A stretch of DNA of 64,000 nt from Methylobacterium mesophilicum (GCF_022179445.1 NZ_BPQU01000006.1:1-64000), one strand, 5' to 3'. Positions 26,912 through 38,204 are shown, numbered from the stretch's first letter. Notes: generated by a model from the letters alone, not told the origin. Program-made: numbers and translations.

Positions 26912-27904
26912 TCAGCCGCCGAGGTTCAGGGCGAGGCCGGAGAGCATCGCCACGCCCAGCACCAGCACGAAGGCGGCGGCCACGAGTTCCAGGCCGCCGA
27001 CGGCCAGCAGACCCGCCTGGCCGCGACCGCCCGCGAGGCGCAAGGCCGCCCGCTTGGCGAAGACCGCGAGGCAGGCCAGGGCGGTGGTGGTCAGCGCGGT
27101 GCCCAGCGCCATCGCCAGGACCGCCAGGATCCCCGCCCCCGGCACCCCCTGCGAGACCGCGAAGACCAGGATCAGCACCGCTCCGGCGCAGGGCCGCGAG
27201 CCCGCCGCCAGGACCACGCCGGCGCGGGCGCGCCAGCTATCCAGGGTGTCGAGCGTCCGGGCGTCGGGCAGGTGGGCGCAGCCGGGTCCGCAGGGCGTCC
27301 CGAGTTGGACGAGCCGGCCGGCCTTACGCCAGGTCAGCGCCAGCCCGACCACGGCGACGAGGGCGAAGCTGGCGGTCTCGATCACGGTTCCAGCCCGGGT
27401 CACCCCGGCCGCGGTGGCGTTCAGCACCACGGTGCCGATCCCGACGATCGCTCCTGCGACCAGCGCCTGGAGCAGGGCCGCGCAGGCGCTCAGGGCGCAG
27501 CCCCGACGCAGGGCCCGCTCGCCCGCCAGGATGTAGCCGGCGATCACCGCCTTGCCGTGGCCGGGGCCTGCGGCGTGGAAAATGCCATACGCGAAGGCCA
27601 GGCCGATCAGCGGCGCCCAGTCGCCGCCGCCCTTCAGCGCCATCACGGCGGCGTTGAGGCTGCGGGAAAAACTCGCCTGGAGGGCCAGGATCACGCCGCC
27701 GAGGCCGGTGGCGGCCGGGGCCGCTTCGCGAAAACCGATGCCGAAGGGCGAGCGCGCCGGCGGCGCGGCGATCCCGGGGGCGATGAGCCAAGCCAGCCCG
27801 GCGGCCACGAGGGCGGCCAGCACCACGGCGCCGGCCATCAGCCCCAACCGCAGCCCAAGCCGTCCGAACCGGGGTTGCGCGGCGATGCCGATCCCTACGG
27901 ACAT
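26912..27904 (-). CDS. NicO-family nickel/cobalt exporter-like permease
   Basis: Starting at MSVGIGIAAQPRFGRLG gives 330 residues; the longer frame upstream is the DUF1007 gene read out of frame. The NicO/RcnA signatures are present: HAAGPGHGK at residues 110-118 after an N-terminal membrane helix, and AAGSRPCAGAVLILVFA later. About six to seven membrane helices are expected. The family moves Ni2+ or Co2+. It overlaps the DUF1007 gene by 10 bases, a pairing seen widely, which suggests that the two act together in metal handling. Confidence 0.85.
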   Translation of the reverse strand: MSVGIGIAAQPRFGRLGLRLGLMAGAVVLAALVAAGLAWLIAPGIAAPPARSPFGIGFREAAPAATGLGGVILALQASFSRSLNAAVMALKGGGDWAPLIGLAFAYGIFHAAGPGHGKAVIAGYILAGERALRRGCALSACAALLQALVAGAIVGIGTVVLNATAAGVTRAGTVIETASFALVAVVGLALTWRKAGRLVQLGTPCGPGCAHLPDARTLDTLDSWRARAGVVLAAGSRPCAGAVLILVFAVSQGVPGAGILAVLAMALGTALTTTALACLAVFAKRAALRLAGGRGQAGLLAVGGLELVAAAFVLVLGVAMLSGLALNLGG

Positions 27905-28581
27905 GCGACCAGGATCCGGCTGGCGAACTGGACCCCGTAGGACGAGGCAGCGGTGAGCGCCTCGAAGAAGGCCTCGGTCATGCCGGGCGAACCGGCTTCG
28001 GCGGTCTTGGGCTGCTCCGTCTTCGGGCGGGTGACCGTGGCGGCGCAGCCCTGCGGCGCGCCCGCGAGGGTGGCCGCGTCCGAGCCCTCCGCGAACGAGA
28101 AGGCCACGAAATAGGTCGGGTCGTAGACCTCCAGGGCGGCGACGCCCCTGCCCTGCTGGACCGGCGCCTTGAGCGGAAGCAGGAAGCTCAGCTCCAGCGC
28201 CTTGCCCTCCAGCCGCATCGCCGGCTCCTTCGGTTCGGCGAAGGCCTGGTCCTTGCCGCCGACCTTCAGCTTCGTGAAGTAGCCGAACTCGGCGAGGTTC
28301 GTGGTGTTCTCGGCCGCGAGCCCGGCCAATTCGTCGGGCGCGAGCGTGCCGTCCTTGTTGGCGTCGAGCCCCTGGGTGACGAAGGCGGTGTATTCGGGAT
28401 CGAAGCTCCAGGTGTCGCGCACGCCCACGAGCTTGCCGTCCTGGTAGACGAGCTGCGCCTTCGCGGTGACCCAGACATGGGGATGGGCCGACGCGGGCGT
28501 GGCGGCGCAGGCGAGGCCGACGGCCAGGAGCAGGGCGACGGTCTTCGCGACGGGCTTGGGGAAAGGCGCGGCGATCGGCAT
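27895..28581 (-). CDS. DUF1007 family exported protein
   Basis: The start at MPIAAPFPKPVAKTVALLLAVGL gives 228 residues with a signal peptide (cleavage near SAHPHVW). The mature end starts with the HPHVWV motif typical of DUF1007, offering possible metal ligands, and an EF-hand-like DANKDGTLAPDEL follows. DUF1007 proteins commonly precede NicO permeases, as here, and may hand metal to or from them. The exact role is unproven. Confidence 0.8.
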   Translation of the reverse strand: MPIAAPFPKPVAKTVALLLAVGLACAATPASAHPHVWVTAKAQLVYQDGKLVGVRDTWSFDPEYTAFVTQGLDANKDGTLAPDELAGLAAENTTNLAEFGYFTKLKVGGKDQAFAEPKEPAMRLEGKALELSFLLPLKAPVQQGRGVAALEVYDPTYFVAFSFAEGSDAATLAGAPQGCAATVTRPKTEQPKTAEAGSPGMTEAFFEALTAASSYGVQFASRILVACP

Positions 28582-28694
28582 GGGGCGGCGGCACGCTCGC
28601 TGCAAAGAGGGGAGACCACGAGAAACGCGGCCCCTTCCTCATCCCCTGGTTGGGCGAAAGCGAGGCGCCGCGGCGCGCCGATCTCCCGAAGAAA

Positions 28695-29615
28695 TCACTC
28701 CTGCGCGTCCAGGCCCATCAGCTGAAAACTCGTCCGCAGGTCGTTCGACATCGGGATGTCGAGGCGCTCGCCGTTGGGCAGGCGCTTCAGGAACCAGCGC
28801 TCGTAGGTCCAGCGCAACGCGCGTGATTCGGCCAGCCTTGTGAAGGTTTGGGCCACGACCCCGGCGAACTCGGGATCGTCCTTGCGGAACATGATGCCGT
28901 AGGGCTCGTAGGAGAGCTTGTCGGGCAGGACCGTGTAGCTCGCCCCGTCCTGGCCGTCGGTGGCGATCAGGCCGTAGAGCAGCACGTCGTCGGTGGCGAA
29001 GGCGTCCGCCTGGCCGGCCTTCACCAGGGCGTAAGACGCCGCATGGTCGGGGGCCGTCACGATCTGCGCCTGGATCTTGAGCTTGGCCAGGAGGTCGCGC
29101 ACCGCCTTCTCGTTGGTGGTGCCGGCGGTGACCACCACGGTCTTGCCGGCCAGATCCCGGTAGGAGGCCACGCCGGTGCCCTTCTTCACCAGCAGCTGCG
29201 TCGCGCTGATGTAGTCGACCGGCGAGAAGGCGACGCTCCGGCGCCGCTCGGCGTTGGCGGTGGTCGAGCCGCATTCGAGGTCGATCTTGCCCGAGGTCAG
29301 GGCCGGGATGCGCGTCTCCGCGGTCACCGGCTCGTACCTGACTGTCACCGTCCGTCCGATCGCCGCCTGGATGTCGTCGGCGATCTCGCCGCACAGGTCG
29401 ATGGCGTAGCCGATCGCCCGGGGGCTGCCGTCCCGGTGCTTGCCCTCCACGAAGGAGAACGGCACCGAACTCTCCCGATAGCCGAGGACGATCTCGCCGC
29501 GCTCGGCCACCCGCTTCAGGGTGCCGGTAAGCACCTCGATGGATGCGGCGGGGCGCGGGACGCCCGCCAGCACGAGAACCATCGCCAGGACCGAGCCGAA
29601 CCGCAACGCCGCCAT
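28695..29615 (-). CDS. Orphan amino-acid ABC transporter binding protein (GltI-like)
   Basis: The start at MAALRFGSVLAMVLVLAGVPRPAA gives 306 residues with a signal peptide. The mature protein has the type 2 periplasmic-binding fold with GEIVLGYRESSVPFSF, SGKIDLECGSTTANAERR and YGIMFRKDDPEF, close in pattern to the GltI of the operon at 37.2 kb. It probably binds glutamate, aspartate or a related acidic amino acid. There is no permease or ATPase gene beside it, so it may share the gltJKL transporter. Confidence 0.85.
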   Translation of the reverse strand: MAALRFGSVLAMVLVLAGVPRPAASIEVLTGTLKRVAERGEIVLGYRESSVPFSFVEGKHRDGSPRAIGYAIDLCGEIADDIQAAIGRTVTVRYEPVTAETRIPALTSGKIDLECGSTTANAERRRSVAFSPVDYISATQLLVKKGTGVASYRDLAGKTVVVTAGTTNEKAVRDLLAKLKIQAQIVTAPDHAASYALVKAGQADAFATDDVLLYGLIATDGQDGASYTVLPDKLSYEPYGIMFRKDDPEFAGVVAQTFTRLAESRALRWTYERWFLKRLPNGERLDIPMSNDLRTSFQLMGLDAQE

Positions 29616-29646
29616 GCCGTGTCCTCCGGGGAGCCGCGCTCGGCTG

Positions 29647-29700
29647 TTGATCCGCTTCGCCACGCTCCGAAAGCCGGCCGCCGGCTTTCGCGACGATGCT
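29647..29700. repeat. Dispersed palindromic repeat, copy 2
   Basis: It starts ttgatccgcttcgcc, has a strong inverted repeat CGAAAGCCGG-CCG-CCGGCTTTCG and ends gacgatgct. It shares layout with the copy at 21729-21783. It sits between the symporter stop and the orphan binding-protein gene and could act as a transcript hairpin there. Confidence 0.6.
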
Positions 29701-30981
29701 CTATTCGGCGGCTGAGGGAACCGGGCCGACATGGTCGAGGCGCTGGTCGGTGCTGGTGAGCTGCCCCTCCCACTTGGCCACCGCGACGGTGGCGATGCTG
29801 TTGCCGAGCACGTTGGTCGCCGAGCGGCCCATATCCAGGAACTGATCGATGCCGATGATCAGCAGCAGGCCGGCTTCGGGGATGTTGAACTGCGCCAGCG
29901 TCGCCGAGATCACCACCAGCGAGGCGCGCGGCACGCCGGCCATGCCCTTCGAGGTCACCATCAGCAGGAACAGCATCGTGAGCTGCTGACCCCAGGTAAG
30001 CGGGATGTTGTAGGCCTGGGCGATGAACATCACCGCGAAGGTGCAGTACATCATCGAGCCGTCGAGGTTGAACGAGTAGCCCATCGGCAGCACGAACGAG
30101 GTGATGCGGTTGGGCACGCCGAACTGCTCGAGGTTGGTCAGCATCTTCGGGTAGGCCGCCTCGCTCGACGCGGTCGAGAAGGCGAGCACGAACGGCTCCT
30201 TGATCAGGTTGAACAGCCGCCTGATGCCGTCGCCGCCGAGCATCAGGAAGCCGACGCCCATCAGCAGCGCCCAGAGCACCGCGAGGCCGGCGTAGAACTC
30301 GACCAGGAACTTGCCGTAGGTCACCAGGACGCCGATCCCCTGCGTGGTGATCGTGGCCGCGATCGCCGCGAACACCGCCACGGGGGCGAACAGCATCACG
30401 TAACCCGTCACCTTGAGCATGACGTCGGCCAGGCCCTCGATGCCCTGGGCCAGGAAGTGCCCCTTCTCGCCGAGCGCCGCGAGCGCCACGCCGAAGAAGA
30501 TCGAGAACACCACGATCTGCAGAATCTCGTTGTTGGCCATCGCCTCCACGGCGCTCTTGGGCACCAGGTGGGTGACGAACTCCTTGAGCGACAGCGAGGC
30601 CGCCTTGAGGCCGGTGCCGGCGCCGACATCCGGCAGCGGCAGGTTCAGGTTGTGGCCCGGCTGCATCAGGTTGACCAGGATCAGGCCCAACATCAGCGAG
30701 CAGAACGAGGCGCCGACGAACCAGAGCAACGCCTTGCCGCCGACCCGGCCGACCGCGGCGGTATCCCCGAGATGGGCGATGCCGACCACCAGTGTCGAGA
30801 ACACCAGCGGCGCGATGATCATCTTGATCAGGCGGAGGAAGATATCCGACACCAGTGCGATGTAGCCGGCGATTTCCTTGGCCGTCTGTGGATCCGGCCA
30901 GGTGATGCTGCAGGCGTAGCCCACCGCGATCCCGAGCAGCATGCCGATAAAAATCAACGTCGTGAGCCGTGAACCCGACAT
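29701..30981 (-). CDS. Dicarboxylate/amino acid:cation symporter
   Basis: The start MSGSRLTTLIFIGMLLGIAVGY follows a gaggag site and gives 426 residues. The glutamate-transporter fold is clear: the serine-rich reentrant loop FSTASSEAAYPKML, then LPMGYSFNLDGSMMYCTFAVMFIAQ, and the later IDQFLDMGRSATNVLGNSIAT. Relatives are DctA and GltP, which import C4-dicarboxylates or glutamate/aspartate with H+ or Na+. Substrate choice is open, but its neighbours all handle amino acids. Confidence 0.9.
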   Translation of the reverse strand: MSGSRLTTLIFIGMLLGIAVGYACSITWPDPQTAKEIAGYIALVSDIFLRLIKMIIAPLVFSTLVVGIAHLGDTAAVGRVGGKALLWFVGASFCSLMLGLILVNLMQPGHNLNLPLPDVGAGTGLKAASLSLKEFVTHLVPKSAVEAMANNEILQIVVFSIFFGVALAALGEKGHFLAQGIEGLADVMLKVTGYVMLFAPVAVFAAIAATITTQGIGVLVTYGKFLVEFYAGLAVLWALLMGVGFLMLGGDGIRRLFNLIKEPFVLAFSTASSEAAYPKMLTNLEQFGVPNRITSFVLPMGYSFNLDGSMMYCTFAVMFIAQAYNIPLTWGQQLTMLFLLMVTSKGMAGVPRASLVVISATLAQFNIPEAGLLLIIGIDQFLDMGRSATNVLGNSIATVAVAKWEGQLTSTDQRLDHVGPVPSAAE

Positions 30982-31225
30982 CGGTACTGCTCCTCGTCGC
31001 CGCCCGGGATGGACCAGCATCGACTTTCGTCAACGTGAAGCATGGATTAAGCCATACGCAAGCCAATTCGTAGGTTGTTACTGACATGCCCGACTGTTTT
31101 CCCGGGACGTTCGCCCGGGGTTGAAACCTGTGGCCGACCGGTCGCAGCTGCGGTACGAGACTTGCTCTCCCGGCTTGCCTGCCGTTTCTGCAGGCTGGAC
31201 CAAAAACCTGCGCCCGCGAGAATAC

Positions 31226-32142
31226 ATGGACGTCTTCGTACAGCAGCTGATAAACGGGCTAACGCTCGGTTCGATATACGGTCTGATCGCGATCGGTTAC
31301 ACGATGGTGTTCGGTATCATTGGAATGGTGAACTTCGCCCACGGCGATGTGTTTATGGTGTCCAGCTTCATCGCGCTGATCACCTTCCTTCTTCTCACGA
31401 CCTGGCTGGGGATTAGTTCGATCGCCCTGGCGTTCCTGGTCGTCCTCGTGGTCGCCATGGTGCTCACAGCCCTGTGGGGCTGGGCGATCGAGCGGATCGC
31501 GTACCGGCCCCTGCGCGGCTCGTTCCGGCTGGCGCCGCTGATCTCGGCGATCGGCGTCTCGATCTTCCTGTCGAACTTCGTCCAGGTGGTGCAGGGCGCG
31601 CGCAACAAGCCGACGCCGCCGATGCTCTCTGGCGGCATCACGCTGTTCGAGCGCGACGGCTACGCGGTGTTCCTGGCCTACAAGCAGATCCTGATCATGG
31701 CGGTCACGGCCGTGCTGCTGACCGGCTTCTGGTATCTCGTACAGCGGACCCCGTTCGGCCGGGCGCAGCGCGCCTGCGAGCAGGACCGCAAGATGGCTGC
31801 CCTGCTGGGTATTGACGTCGACCGGACGATCTCGCTGACCTTCGTGCTCGGTGCCGCGCTCGCGGCCGTCGCCGGGGTCCTCTACCTGATGTACTACGGC
31901 GTCGTGTCCTTCTCGGACGGGTTCGTGCCCGGCGTGAAGGCGTTCACCGCGGCGGTGCTCGGCGGCATCGGCTCGCTCCCCGGCGCCGTACTCGGCGGCC
32001 TGATCATCGGGCTGATCGAGACCTTCTGGTCGGCCTACTTCTCCATCGAGTACAAGGACGTCGCCGCGTTCTCGATCCTGGCGATTGTGTTGATCTTCAT
32101 GCCGTCCGGCATCCTGGGCCGGCCGGAGGTCGAGAAGGTCTG

Positions 32143-32143
<1 letters not shown>
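31226..32143 (+). CDS. livH: Branched-chain amino acid ABC transporter permease LivH
   Basis: Starting at [25 protein letters not shown] (305 residues) matches LivH N-termini; the frame extends upstream but without family support. The core [16 protein letters not shown] and the C-terminal [21 protein letters not shown] are diagnostic. LivH and LivM form the membrane channel for leucine, isoleucine and valine uptake. The stop overlaps the livM start by one base. Confidence 0.94.
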
Positions 32144-33548
<1,405 letters not shown>

Positions 33549-33549
<1 letters not shown>

Positions 33550-34478
33550 TGGCGCTTCATCCGGATCCCCGGGCGCAGGCGCAGGCCTCCGCCCCGCCGG
33601 TGCTCGCCGTCGAGCACCTGACCATGCGGTTCGGCGGGCTCACCGCCGTCTCCGGCCTGTCCTTCGAGGCCAGGCGCGGCGACATCACCGCCCTGATCGG
33701 CCCGAACGGGGCCGGCAAGACCACGGTGTTCAACTGCATCACCGGCTTCTACAAGCCGACCGAGGGCATGCTCCGGCTCGCCCATGACGACGGCACCACG
33801 CACCTGCTGGAGCGGCTTCCGAACCATGCGGTCAACAGCACCGCACGGGTGGCCCGGACCTTCCAGAACATCCGTCTGTTCCAGGGCATGACGGTGCTGG
33901 AGAACCTTCTGGTCGCCCAGCACAAGCCGCTGATGCGCGCCTCCGGCTACACCCTGTTCGGGCTACTCGGCCTCAAGGGCTACCGGGATGCGCAAGGAGA
34001 GGCGATCGAGCGGGCCAAGGCCTGGCTCGACCGGATCGACCTGATGGCGCGGGCCGACGACCCGGCCGGCGCCCTCCCGTACGGCGCCCAGCGCCGGCTG
34101 GAGATCGCCCGGGCGATGTGCACCGATCCGGTTCTCCTCTGCCTCGACGAGCCGGCCGCGGGCCTCAACCCGCGCGAATCCGCCGAGCTCAACGCGCTGC
34201 TGCGCCACATCCGGGACGCGCACGATACCTCCGTGCTGCTGATCGAGCACGACATGTCGGTGGTGATGGAGATCTCGGATCACGTGGTCGTGCTGGATTA
34301 CGGTCAGAAAATCGCCGACGGCACCCCGGCCGAGGTGCGGGCGGATCCGAAGGTGATCGCCGCCTATCTGGGTGTCGAGGACGACGAGGTGGAAGCCGTG
34401 GAGGCCGAGGTCGGCATCACTGTGCCGCACGGGGACCCGACGCTGCCGGACGTGAGCCGCTCGGAGGCTTCGGTATGA
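33549..34478 (+). CDS. livG: Branched-chain amino acid ABC transporter ATPase LivG
   Basis: The 309-residue ATPase has Walker A GPNGAGKTT at residues 51-59, Walker B LLCLDEPAAGLNP and the LivG-specific ARTFQNIRLFQGMTVLENLLVAQH. The signature motif is degenerate (LPYGAQRRLEIARAM in place of LSYGxQRRLEIARAL). It has a C-terminal extension of about 30 acidic residues. It energises LivHM with LivF. Its stop overlaps the livF start by four bases. Confidence 0.93.
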
Positions 34479-35272
34479 GCGTGGCCGGCATCAACGTCCT
34501 GGTCGAGGAGACCCGGGCGATCCAGGCGGGGGGCAAACCCCCGCTCCTCGCGGTGCGCGACGTCTCCACCTATTACGGCAGCGTCGCCGCCCTGCGGGGC
34601 GTCGATATCGACGTCGCCGATGGCGAGATCGTCACGCTGATCGGCGCCAATGGCGCCGGCAAGTCGACCTTGATGATGACGATCTTCGGCAGCCCCCAGG
34701 CGCGCACCGGGACGATCACGTACGACGGGCGCGACATCACCCGGCTGCCGACACACGCGATCGCCCGGCTCGGCGTCGCGCAATCACCGGAGGGCCGCAG
34801 GGTCTTCCCGCGGATGAGCGTGTTCGAGAACCTCCAGATGGGCGCCTCGCTCCACGGCGAGCGCTACTTTCAGGAAGATCTCGAGAAGGTCTGCACCCTG
34901 TTTCCGCGGGTGAAGGAGCGCCTGCATCAGCGCGCCGGCACGATGTCGGGGGGCGAGCAGCAGATGCTGGCCATCGCCCGCGCGCTGATGAGCCGTCCGC
35001 GCCTGCTGCTCCTGGACGAGCCGTCGCTCGGCTTGGCGCCGCTGGTGGTGAAGGGCATCTTCGACGCCATCAAGGAGCTGAATCGCACGGACGGCATGAC
35101 GATCTTTCTGGTCGAGCAGAACGCCTATCACGCCCTGAAGCTCGCCCATCGCGGCTACGTGCTGGTCAACGGCCGCGTGACGATGAGTGGCACGGGCCGG
35201 GCGCTGCTCGACGATCCGAACGTCAAGGCCGCTTATCTGGAAGGGGGCCATACCGGCCCGGTCGGGGCATGA
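34475..35272 (+). CDS. livF: Branched-chain amino acid ABC transporter ATPase LivF
   Basis: Starting at MSVAGINVLVEETRAIQ gives 265 residues. It has Walker A GANGAGKST at 57-65, signature MSGGEQQMLAIARAL and Walker B LLLLDEPSLGLAP, with the LivF hallmark VAQSPEGRRVFPRMSVFENL. A leader of about 25 residues precedes the usual LivF start. It overlaps livG by four bases and the next small gene by four bases. Confidence 0.93.
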   Translation: MSVAGINVLVEETRAIQAGGKPPLLAVRDVSTYYGSVAALRGVDIDVADGEIVTLIGANGAGKSTLMMTIFGSPQARTGTITYDGRDITRLPTHAIARLGVAQSPEGRRVFPRMSVFENLQMGASLHGERYFQEDLEKVCTLFPRVKERLHQRAGTMSGGEQQMLAIARALMSRPRLLLLDEPSLGLAPLVVKGIFDAIKELNRTDGMTIFLVEQNAYHALKLAHRGYVLVNGRVTMSGTGRALLDDPNVKAAYLEGGHTGPVGA

Positions 35273-35646
35273 GCATGCTGCAGGGGATCCTGTACGAGGA
35301 GGAATCGGCCTGGCTGTTCCTTCTCGTCACCGTGGTGATGGGCGGCTGGGCCGGCTGGATGGCCGCCCGCGCGGTCGCCCGGGGCTGGCGGCCGTTCTGG
35401 CAATGCGCGCTCGCGCTGCTCCTCGTGGCGGCGGCCGTGCGCTTCATCCACTTCGCATTGTTCTCGGGGACGCTCGCCTCGCTCCATTACTACGCGATCG
35501 ACGTGATCGTCGTCATGATCATCGGTGCGGCCGGCTTCCGGTTCACGCGAACGCGCCAGATGACGAGCCAGTACCGCTGGCTCTACGAAAGAACCTCACC
35601 GCTGACGTGGCGCACACGGGACTCCGTGGCGGACGGGGGACGGTGA
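35269..35646 (+). CDS. Small membrane protein in the liv operon (DUF6867-type)
   Basis: The 125-residue product begins MSMLQGILYEEESAWLFLLVTVVMG and has three predicted membrane helices (about 13-32, 43-63, 68-88), then a basic tail with RTRQMTSQYRWLYER. I recall similar proteins (DUF6867) between livF and livK in other Rhizobiales. It overlaps livF by four bases, which argues that it works with the transporter. Its role is unknown. Confidence 0.75.
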   Translation: MSMLQGILYEEESAWLFLLVTVVMGGWAGWMAARAVARGWRPFWQCALALLLVAAAVRFIHFALFSGTLASLHYYAIDVIVVMIIGAAGFRFTRTRQMTSQYRWLYERTSPLTWRTRDSVADGGR

Positions 35647-35695
35647 GTTCGGCCGGATCCGCACAGGCGGACCTGTACTCAAGGGGATGTTAGCG

Positions 35696-36817
35696 ATGAG
35701 ATCGTTTCTGCTCGCCGGGCTTGCCCTCGGTGCGATGATCGCCGCGGCACAGGCTGCCGAGGTCAAGCTCGGCATCGCTGCGCCGATCACCGGCAACAGC
35801 GCCGCCATCGGCGTCCAGTTCAAGAACGGCGTCAGCCAAGCTGTCGAGGATATCAACAAGGCCGGCGGGATCAAGGGCACGACCCTGACGGTCCTGGTCG
35901 GCGACGATGCCTCGGATCCCAAGCAGGGTGTCTCGGTGGCCAACAAGTTCGCCAGCGACGGCGTCAAGATGGTGGTCGGCGACTATAATTCCGGCGTGTC
36001 GATCCCGGCCTCCGACGTCTATCTCGACGCCGGAATCATCCAGATCACCCCGGCCTCCACCAACGTGAAGTTCACCGAGCGCGGGATGTGGAACACCTTC
36101 CGCACCTGCGGCCGCGACGACCAGCAAGCTGCGGTGGCGGGCGCGTATCTGGTAGCCAACTACAAGGACAAGAAGATCGCTTTCGTCCACGACAAGACCC
36201 CTTACGGCAAGGGCCTGGTCGACGAGACCCAGATGGTGCTCAAGGCCAAGGGCGTGAAGCCGGTGATCTTCGAGGGCATCAACCCGGGTGAGAAGGATTA
36301 CTCGGCCCTGGTCTCGAAACTGAAGTCGGCCAACGTCGATATCGTCTATTTCGGCGGCTACTACACCGAGGCCGGGCTGATCCTGCGTCAGATGCGCGAC
36401 CAGGGCCTGAAGGCTCCGCTGATGGGCGGCGACGGCATGGTCGACCGCGAGCTGGTGGCGATCGCCGGTCCGGCCGCCGAGGGCACGCTGACCACCTTCC
36501 CGCCGGATGCCCGCAAGAACCCGAACGCCAAGGCCGCCCTGGCCGCGTTCAAGGCCAAGAACATCGATCCCGAGGGCTACACGCTCTATTCCTATGCCTC
36601 CGTTCAGGTGCTCGCCAAGGCGATCGCCGAGACCGGTTCCACCGACGGCAAGAAGCTGGCCGATTGGTTGCACCAGGGTAAGCCGGTCGACACGGTGGTC
36701 GGCCCGATCGCGTACGACAAGAAGGGCGACATCACCCGGCCGGACTACGTCCTGTACGAGTGGAAGAAGGGCGCCGACGGCAAGATCGACTACACCGGCA
36801 ACGAACTGACCAAGTAA
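35696..36817 (+). CDS. livK: Branched-chain amino acid ABC transporter binding protein
   Basis: The start at MRSFLLAGLALGAMIAAAQA is chosen because an aaggggat site lies 9 bases upstream; an ATG three codons earlier sits on that site. The 373-residue protein has a signal peptide and a type 1 periplasmic-binding fold, with VKLGIAAPITGNSAAIG, VVGDYNSGVSIPA and AFVHDKTPYGKGL. It captures branched-chain or similar amino acids for LivHMGF. A terminator hairpin follows. Confidence 0.93.
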   Translation: MRSFLLAGLALGAMIAAAQAAEVKLGIAAPITGNSAAIGVQFKNGVSQAVEDINKAGGIKGTTLTVLVGDDASDPKQGVSVANKFASDGVKMVVGDYNSGVSIPASDVYLDAGIIQITPASTNVKFTERGMWNTFRTCGRDDQQAAVAGAYLVANYKDKKIAFVHDKTPYGKGLVDETQMVLKAKGVKPVIFEGINPGEKDYSALVSKLKSANVDIVYFGGYYTEAGLILRQMRDQGLKAPLMGGDGMVDRELVAIAGPAAEGTLTTFPPDARKNPNAKAALAAFKAKNIDPEGYTLYSYASVQVLAKAIAETGSTDGKKLADWLHQGKPVDTVVGPIAYDKKGDITRPDYVLYEWKKGADGKIDYTGNELTK

Positions 36818-36836
36818 TCTGCCTTCAATTCCGGCC

Positions 36837-36870
36837 GACGCCGCCCCGCACGCATGCGTGGGGCGGCGTC
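36837..36870 (+). terminator. Terminator after livK
   Basis: An 11-base-pair GC-rich stem (36837-36847 with 36860-36870) around a self-complementary loop (cgcatgcg) lies 19 bases after the livK stop and is followed by tgcgtttcc. It is a plausible end for the liv operon transcript. Confidence 0.6.
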
Positions 36871-37203
36871 TGCGTTTCCGGAACGGTGGATTCGTCAGCC
36901 TTAATCGTTCTTCCCGCCGCCCCACCCGATGCGTACGCTCAAGAATTGTGCATGATGCCGGCGGCAGGCGGGCCGGCAGGCTGCCGCGACCTGCCGGGGG
37001 AGGCCGAATGACGGCGGCGCAACACGCAACCGGGGACGCTCGCGCGACGGTGGCGGCCGGTCGTACGTCGTCCGCCACAGATCTGCGCGCCACCGCAGCC
37101 CAGCTTCCGGCACCATCATTGCAAAGGCGTCGCCCGAGCGGGCGGGGCCGAGCGCCGAGCCGCCAGCCGATCCCGTTCGACCTGATCCAGGAGTTCCGTA
37201 CCG
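36871..37203 (+). promoter_or_regulatory. Leader region before gltI
   Basis: This gap between the liv terminator and gltI must hold the glt promoter, though no clear -35/-10 pair was recognised. A 68-codon open frame from 37008 overlaps the gltI start but lacks any recognisable content. The gltI ribosome binding site (caggag) is at its end. Confidence 0.35.
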
Positions 37204-38127
37204 ATGCAGTCTGATATCGCTCGCCGTGGCCTTGCCGCGGCGCTCGGCCTGAGCCTCGCCCTGGCCCCCCTCAGCCTGCGGGCCGAGGATCTGACCGGTA
37301 CCCTCAAGAAGGTGAAGGATAGCGGCGCCCTCGTCATCGGCTACCGCGACGCCTCCGTGCCGTTCTCCTATCTCGGCGGCGACCAGAAGCCGGTCGGCTA
37401 CGCGATGGAGATTTGCTTCAAGATCGCCGACGCCGTGAAGGCCAATCTCGGCCTGCCGAACCTCGAAGTGAAGCTCAACCCGGTCACCTCCGCCACCCGC
37501 ATCCCGCTGATGGCGAACGGCACGATCGACCTCGAATGCGGTTCGACGACGAACAACGTCGAGCGCGAGAAGCAGGTGTGGTTCACCAACTCGCACTTCC
37601 TGACCGCGACCCGCTACGTCTCGAAGAAGTCGGCCAACCTGCACACGATCGAGGACCTTAAGGGCAAGACCGTTGTGTCGACCTCCGGCACCACGAACAT
37701 CAAGCAGATCAACGAGGCCAACACCGAGCGGAAGCTCGGCCTGACGATCCTGCCGGCCAAGGACCATGCCGAGGCGTTCCTGATGGTCGAGACCGGCCGC
37801 GCCGTGGCCTTCGTGATGGACGACGTGCTGCTCGCCTCCCTGGCCGCCTCCTCCAAGGACCCGTCGGCCTACGAGATCTCAACCGAGGCCCTGTCCAAGC
37901 CCGAGCCCTACGGGATCATGGTGCGCAAGGACGACACGGCGTTCAAGAAGGTCGCCGACGAGGCCACCGCCAAGCTCTACACGAGTCCCGAAGGCAAGGC
38001 GCTCTACGACAAGTGGTTCACCCAGCCGATCCCGCCGCGCAACATCAACCTCAACCTGCCGATGAGCGCGGAGATGAAGAAGCAGTTCACGACGCCGATC
38101 TCCAGCCCCGATCCGGCTGCCTACTGA
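37204..38127 (+). CDS. gltI: Glutamate/aspartate ABC transporter binding protein
   Basis: The 307-residue protein has a signal peptide (cleavage after SLRA) and the type 2 binding fold, with GALVIGYRDASVPFSYLGG, NGTIDLECGSTTNNVER and EPYGIMVRKDD. This pattern fits GltI, the periplasmic receptor for glutamate and aspartate. It heads a gltI-J-K-L operon. A strong site (caggag) is 12 bases before the ATG. It resembles the orphan binding protein at 28.7 kb. Confidence 0.9.
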   Translation: MQSDIARRGLAAALGLSLALAPLSLRAEDLTGTLKKVKDSGALVIGYRDASVPFSYLGGDQKPVGYAMEICFKIADAVKANLGLPNLEVKLNPVTSATRIPLMANGTIDLECGSTTNNVEREKQVWFTNSHFLTATRYVSKKSANLHTIEDLKGKTVVSTSGTTNIKQINEANTERKLGLTILPAKDHAEAFLMVETGRAVAFVMDDVLLASLAASSKDPSAYEISTEALSKPEPYGIMVRKDDTAFKKVADEATAKLYTSPEGKALYDKWFTQPIPPRNINLNLPMSAEMKKQFTTPISSPDPAAY

Positions 38128-38204
38128 GCGCCGTCCAAGGTGACGCGCACCGCGGGGCCCGGCCCTGCGGTGCGCCTTCATAAGGTCAGAGCAGAACCAG
38201 CACG

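Noticed and set aside
37008..37214. 68-codon frame with a good ribosome binding site overlapping the gltI start
   Set aside because: The product is Ala/Arg-rich without any family feature, and gltI has its own strong site; it could be a leader peptide but nothing supports it.
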